A DNA stretch of 64,000 bases, taken from Chamaecyparis obtusa. Its lineage: Eukaryota > Streptophyta > Pinopsida > Cupressales > Cupressaceae. Positions 60,240 to 64,000 of the stretch are shown here, piece after piece. Within the stretch, counting starts at the first letter, position 1; every line of letters begins with the position of its first letter. The notes under the pieces were generated by a model, which worked only from the letters and a program-made list of their open reading frames with translations, made no database searches and was not told where the DNA came from. The translations under genes and the position numbers were made by a program. The stretch is taken from contig BSBK01002085.1 in assembly GCA_027943335.1 (NCBI GenBank), forward strand, positions 664,501 to 728,500, written 5' to 3'.

Positions 60240-62663
60240 CACAAAATGAACAGACAGAGAATAGGAATGATACCGGAAATGATATGGACAGGGAGGCCAA
60301 AGATGCTCTCAAACATATTGCAGATGGTCAGCATCACGTTGCAACTGTATTGCAACAACTTTCAGATACTTTACAGCGCATTGCATTACTAGGAGCTAGA
60401 GATAGAGGTGCGTGTAGTGTTTCAGTCAGCTCACATAGGTCACGAGTTGATGACAGGTGAGCTGATGACAGGCGAGATTATGACAGGAGAGATTATAGAG
60501 CTGATCATACTGGTACTTATGACAGGCCTCATCGTCCGACATTCTTGAGGCCAGAGTTGGATGCAGTCAGTGTTGAGCCAGAGCTTGCACCATTTGTCGA
60601 TGACATGGTGGCACATTTTGCAGAGTGGGATGCTCTTCCTGAGGCACTTAAAAAAAATTTAAATTTTGACAGATATCTGACGCAGAAGCGTGAGCATTCC
60701 AGAGGCAGACCAGTTCTTGACACGAGGCAGAGACCTAGACAGAATGAATTAAAGCAGGCAACCAGCAAGTTGACTTTGGACCACTTCGATGGAAGTGGGA
60801 AGACTACAGCCAGAGCATGGGTCCACAAGTTGGACACTTATATTTCACTTCGTCCAATGTCTGAGGAGGATGCTATATGATTTGCTGTGTTACATTTGGA
60901 TGGGGTTGCTCATGATTGGTGGTATCATGGGTTCTCTGCATCATGATCATATTGTGCAGTATCAGGAGTTTGTAGATATACTGATAGAGCAGTTTGATAG
61001 GAAGGACCCGGAGACCTACTTCAGAGAGTTAGCTTAGCTGAGACAGACAGGTGGTCTTGAGGCATTCATCAGCGAGTTTCAGCGTTTATCAGTCATGGTT
61101 TATGACATCTCCGAGAGGAGGAGAGTCATGTTGTTTATAGAGGGTTTGTCAGAGCCGTACAAAGGATGGGTCAAGTCCTTGGATCCACCTACTCTACGAG
61201 ATGCTATGAAAAAGGCAAAGAATCTTGAGCCTTCTGTTTCACGGGGCAAGTCTAGTCCTAGTCCTACTATTCTTCCTGCAGATGAGGTACCTCCACCAGC
61301 TGTTGACAGAAAGAGCCTGCAGGTAGACTTGATGATGCCATGCGAGAGGATTTGAGGAGGCAGCTTTGCTATTAGTGCAAAGAGCCTTATGATAGAGAGC
61401 ATACTTGTGCTATGAGGCCAAAAGGCAGGGCGAATCGCTCTATGTGGGTTTATTCTGGTGAGAGTGAGGCTGAGTCTTCTCATCAGGCTGCTAGTTTTGA
61501 TACAAAGGAGGAACAAAGAGTTACTTCAGAGTTTGGTACTGAAGCCAAACTATCTCCGATTGTGTTGTCCACCTCTGTGCCACTTCCCTCTACCTTCAGA
61601 CTGAAGGGATTGGTGGAAGGACAACCCTATGTTGCTATGTTGGATACTGGAGCTTTGCACAATTTTATTCATGAGCGACTTGTTAGTCAATGTGGGCTTC
61701 AGGTAGAGGAGTTTGCAAGGTTTGGAGTCAAGGTAGCTGATGGCTACAATTTCACCTGTACCAAGCACATCCGAGATCTCTCCTTATTTCTTGGCGATTA
61801 CGAGTTGATAGCTGATTTCTATGTGTTTGATTTGGGGGAGATGGATATAGTTTTAGGGATGCAGTGGATACAGGAGATTAAGGAGTTCTACCTCAGTGTG
61901 AGCCCGATGCAGATTAGATTTGAGTACCAGGGCATAGAGTATGTGTTGCCGGGCATTTCTGAGGGGAGTCTATGCACTATGTCCTTCTGTGTTGTAGATA
62001 GTGTTGATTCACAAAGACATGAGTCTATACAGGTAGAGCCGATCACATATCATGTCTCTCCGAGTTTACCGTTTTATGGCTCAGATCAGCGGATGGGTGC
62101 TATTCACTTTGTGAACAACCTTTTATTTGATGTGGATGTTAGCATGGCCTATGACAATCCACTGTTTGAGTTTAGTGATGATCCCTTACAAGAGATGTAC
62201 GATCATGATGATGATGACATTTGGGATCCGATTTGTGCACCTATTCATCAGGTAGATTATACAGGAGGCCAGCCAGGCCTAGCTGATCAGTTTTCAAGGG
62301 TGTACATGGTGAGGAGTGCTTATAGCTTCACATTCGATCCTCACGTTCAGGATGTCTATCAGTCACATAGTTCTTCAGTGCATCCATTCTATGACTAGTA
62401 TGACGAGTTGATTAGTTCGAAGACTGGGAGTAAGTCCAGTCTGTTGGTTGAGTTACTCCCGTGTGAGTTACTTTCGGTTGAGTTTCTCCCATGTGGCGAT
62501 CCTGTTGCAGCATCATTAGATCGGGTGTTGAGTGTAGATTTCCAGTTACTAATGTTGGTACTGTTGATGTTGTTAGCTTCTTCACAGGAGTATGAGGTTG
62601 ATCGCGACATTATTCATGACCATCCTTGGGATCCGAGTGGATATTGATGTTGTTGCTTTCCTG

Positions 62664-62699
62664 ATTGCTTGAGGACAAGCAATCTTGGGAAGGGAGGAC
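62664..62699 (+). other. Hairpin plus polypurine tract of gag-protease element
   Basis: ATTGCTTG-AGGA-CAAGCAAT (62664-62683, 8-bp perfect stem) is followed by CTTGGGAAGGGAGGAC just before the 3' LTR. GAGGAC-type sequence before the polypurine tract is common in plant Ty3/gypsy elements; the stem is shared with the nested sister element. Confidence 0.75.
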
Positions 62700-64000
62700 T
62701 GTAATGTCCCCATTTTTAAGATTTCGGGATTAGCTTGGTTTGACGACCCTTGCAGGCTAATCAGGCGATCAGAGGGGGTCAAATGTCAGAGCCAGTGTTG
62801 GGATTCCATTCTGGGGATTCAGTTTATCAGGTCTGCTCTTCGTGCGAGTCAATTTGGTGGACTTTCTATTTTTAGTAAGTGATATTTTGGGGATGGCAGG
62901 GATTAGCAAGTTGTTTGCACGGAGTGTCAGATGACTCATGATCGAGCCTCAGGGAATCTCCAGTTTGAGAGACTTACTATTTTTAGTAAGTCTATTTTTA
63001 GCATCTAGCTATTTTTGGCAGTGGGTTATTTCCGACAGGGCAGTTGGTGTTTGAGGCTTTGGTGTCGGGAATGAGTTTGATTCAGTCAGCAGAATTCAGT
63101 GGCTTTGTTTTTAAAGTTATCGTTATTAAATTAAAGTATTTTAATTTAATAACTTAAGTACTTTATAACTTTAATGTTATAAAGTGAAATATTCATTTAA
63201 AAGCCTTTAATATGAAAAAAGTGAAATTGTGACTTTTCTGAAAAAGCTATAAGTACAACTCGAAAAAGCACTTTCATTCACCGATTGATTATTTGATATT
63301 TTGTTTGTGAGAGAATTCTGCTTAGCTTTGGAGGCTAGGGTTTGAGCTCGGTCTTCAGCTTTTGGAGAGAGTTCTTCTAAGATTGTTGAGTTTGGTCTTC
63401 TTCCAGGAGAGAGCTCGTTCTGATTCTAATTATAATCCAGTGTTGATGTATACTGAAATGCTGAGAAGTTTAATTTGCAGATTCAACGAATTGCTTCGCA
63501 GGGTTTGTTGTTGATTCATGCTGAGGTTGTGGAATTTCGAAATTGGAGCCTGCTGAGTCTTTGTGTTCACTTTTTGAATGATGTTGGCTGGATAAATAGT
63601 TATTCAAATTCTTAATATATTGTAAGTGGCGGATTGCACATTGGGAAAAGAGATTTGACATACAAGAAATATTCAATATATATTGCTGCATGAAACCTAC
63701 TGCTGGTTGTGAGGGAATGAAGTCTGAATTGTATATTCTACAGCCCACGTGATATGCTACAGGAGTTATTGAATTTCGCATTGGAAAATCTGCTATCTTT
63801 TATTTGCTGAGGTACGAATTGAATTGGGAAATGTGCTGTGTGTTTTCTGTTTGAGCTGCGAACAAAAGATTGGAGTGAAGTTATCCAAAATCCAAGCACG
63901 TGACTGTTTGTTCTGGCCGTACCCTTTTCTTGGGAAGCAAAACATTGGGTGAGGTTGCTGCAATACCTCACGTGACATCTACAGGTGTTGCCGCTGTATG
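62700..64000 (+). mobile_element. 3' LTR of gag-protease element, cut by window end
   Basis: It starts TGTAATGTCCCC and follows 52237 onward closely to the last base of the window (about 1300 of 1764 bp). The end and the right target duplication lie outside. Confidence 0.88.

Larger units (their letters stand above)
54055..62647 (+). pseudogene. Gag-protease polyprotein, split by nested insertion and degraded
   Basis: Codons 1-28 (MADRFIPGGYYTRRDRNSPP) lie at 54055-54138. The frame resumes at 60241 (QNEQTENRNDTG) once the nested element and one duplication are discounted. The gag domain is clear: LTLDHFDGSGKTTARAWVHK, VAHDWWYHG, FVDILIEQFDRKDPETYFRE and MLFIEGLSEPYKGWVKSL (60770-61190), followed by a CCHC-like CKEPYDREHTC with a stop in it (61370). 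The aspartic protease has MLDTGALHNFIHERLV (DTG at 61643-61651) and DLGEMDIVLGMQW. A tail of about 240 residues follows, in frame across a TAG at 62396 to TGA 62645. Stops (60878, 61033, 61373, 62396) and two frameshifts (about 60930 and 61330) inactivate it. The tail has no known domain but shares a motif with the nested element. Confidence 0.82.
52237..64000 (+). mobile_element. Non-autonomous gag-protease LTR retrotransposon, interrupted by a sister element
   Basis: 5' LTR 52237-54000, a Met-tRNA primer site, gag from 54055, a 6.1 kb nested minus-strand element (54142-60239), gag and protease resuming at 60240, a C-terminal extension to 62647, polypurine tract, and 3' LTR from 62700 to the window end. 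Without the insertion the interior is about 2.6 kb. Between the protease (61412-62000) and the 3' LTR there is no room for, or sign of, reverse transcriptase, RNase H or integrase. Its mobility must have depended on another element. Confidence 0.85.

Overview
This looks like nuclear DNA from a large, repeat-rich plant genome. It is AT-rich and carries nested LTR retrotransposons of the plant Ty3/gypsy and Ty1/copia types, initiator-Met tRNA primer sites, a plant LINE-type DUF4283 fragment, and one intron-split eukaryotic gene. The amount of old nested retroelement sequence would fit a gymnosperm, but nothing seen fixes the species. I found no bacterial genes, rRNA, tRNA or CRISPR.

Layout. 1-6565: 5' part of a minus-strand Tat/Ogre-like Ty3/gypsy element (gag-protease, long leader, complete 1.3 kb LTR), cut by the window edge. 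It sits inside the 3' LTR of a second minus-strand element, whose visible parts are 6566-14495. That element has 2.3 kb LTRs and a 3.8 kb interior coding for a gag-like protein but no polymerase. It in turn interrupts a roughly 2.7 kb tandem duplication (14496-19107) that contains a piece of a DUF4283 LINE ORF1. 19384-27014 holds a retroelement ORF scrap, an LTR (20066-21052), and an old minus-strand LTR element (21065-27014). The old element carries a 46-bp hairpin tandem repeat, (AT)n, (CT)n and two solo-LTR-like insertions. 27018-32571 is a decayed minus-strand Ty1/copia element. 32572-42176 is mostly AT-rich relic DNA: an old LTR pair, an A-rich tract, an 811-bp retroposed insertion with 18-bp target duplications, and a degenerate array of AGAGTGCGATTT-like motifs.

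42177-45820 is a large degraded ORF of unknown family. A structurally complete 353-bp TRIM retrotransposon interrupts it, with identical 5-bp target duplications, and removing the insertion restores the reading frame. A candidate LTR follows (45881-46806).

48.8-50.9 kb holds the only host gene recognised: four consecutive exons on the minus strand (50517 to 49245) with GT-AG borders. They encode the end of the pre-SET, the SET and the post-SET of a SUV39/SUVR-class histone H3K9 methyltransferase. Exons further upstream were not found.

52237-64000 is a plus-strand gag-protease element without reverse transcriptase, its 3' LTR cut by the window edge. A minus-strand sister element (54142-60239) is inserted after gag codon 28. 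The nested element codes for one long unknown acidic protein (683 aa, an in-frame amber codon, then 241 aa). The two share the LTR U3 half, the primer site, a hairpin before the polypurine tract, and a short protein motif near the C-terminus. The window thus holds several different non-autonomous LTR retrotransposons (gag only, gag-protease, unknown ORF, and a TRIM), which would need proteins supplied from elsewhere to move.
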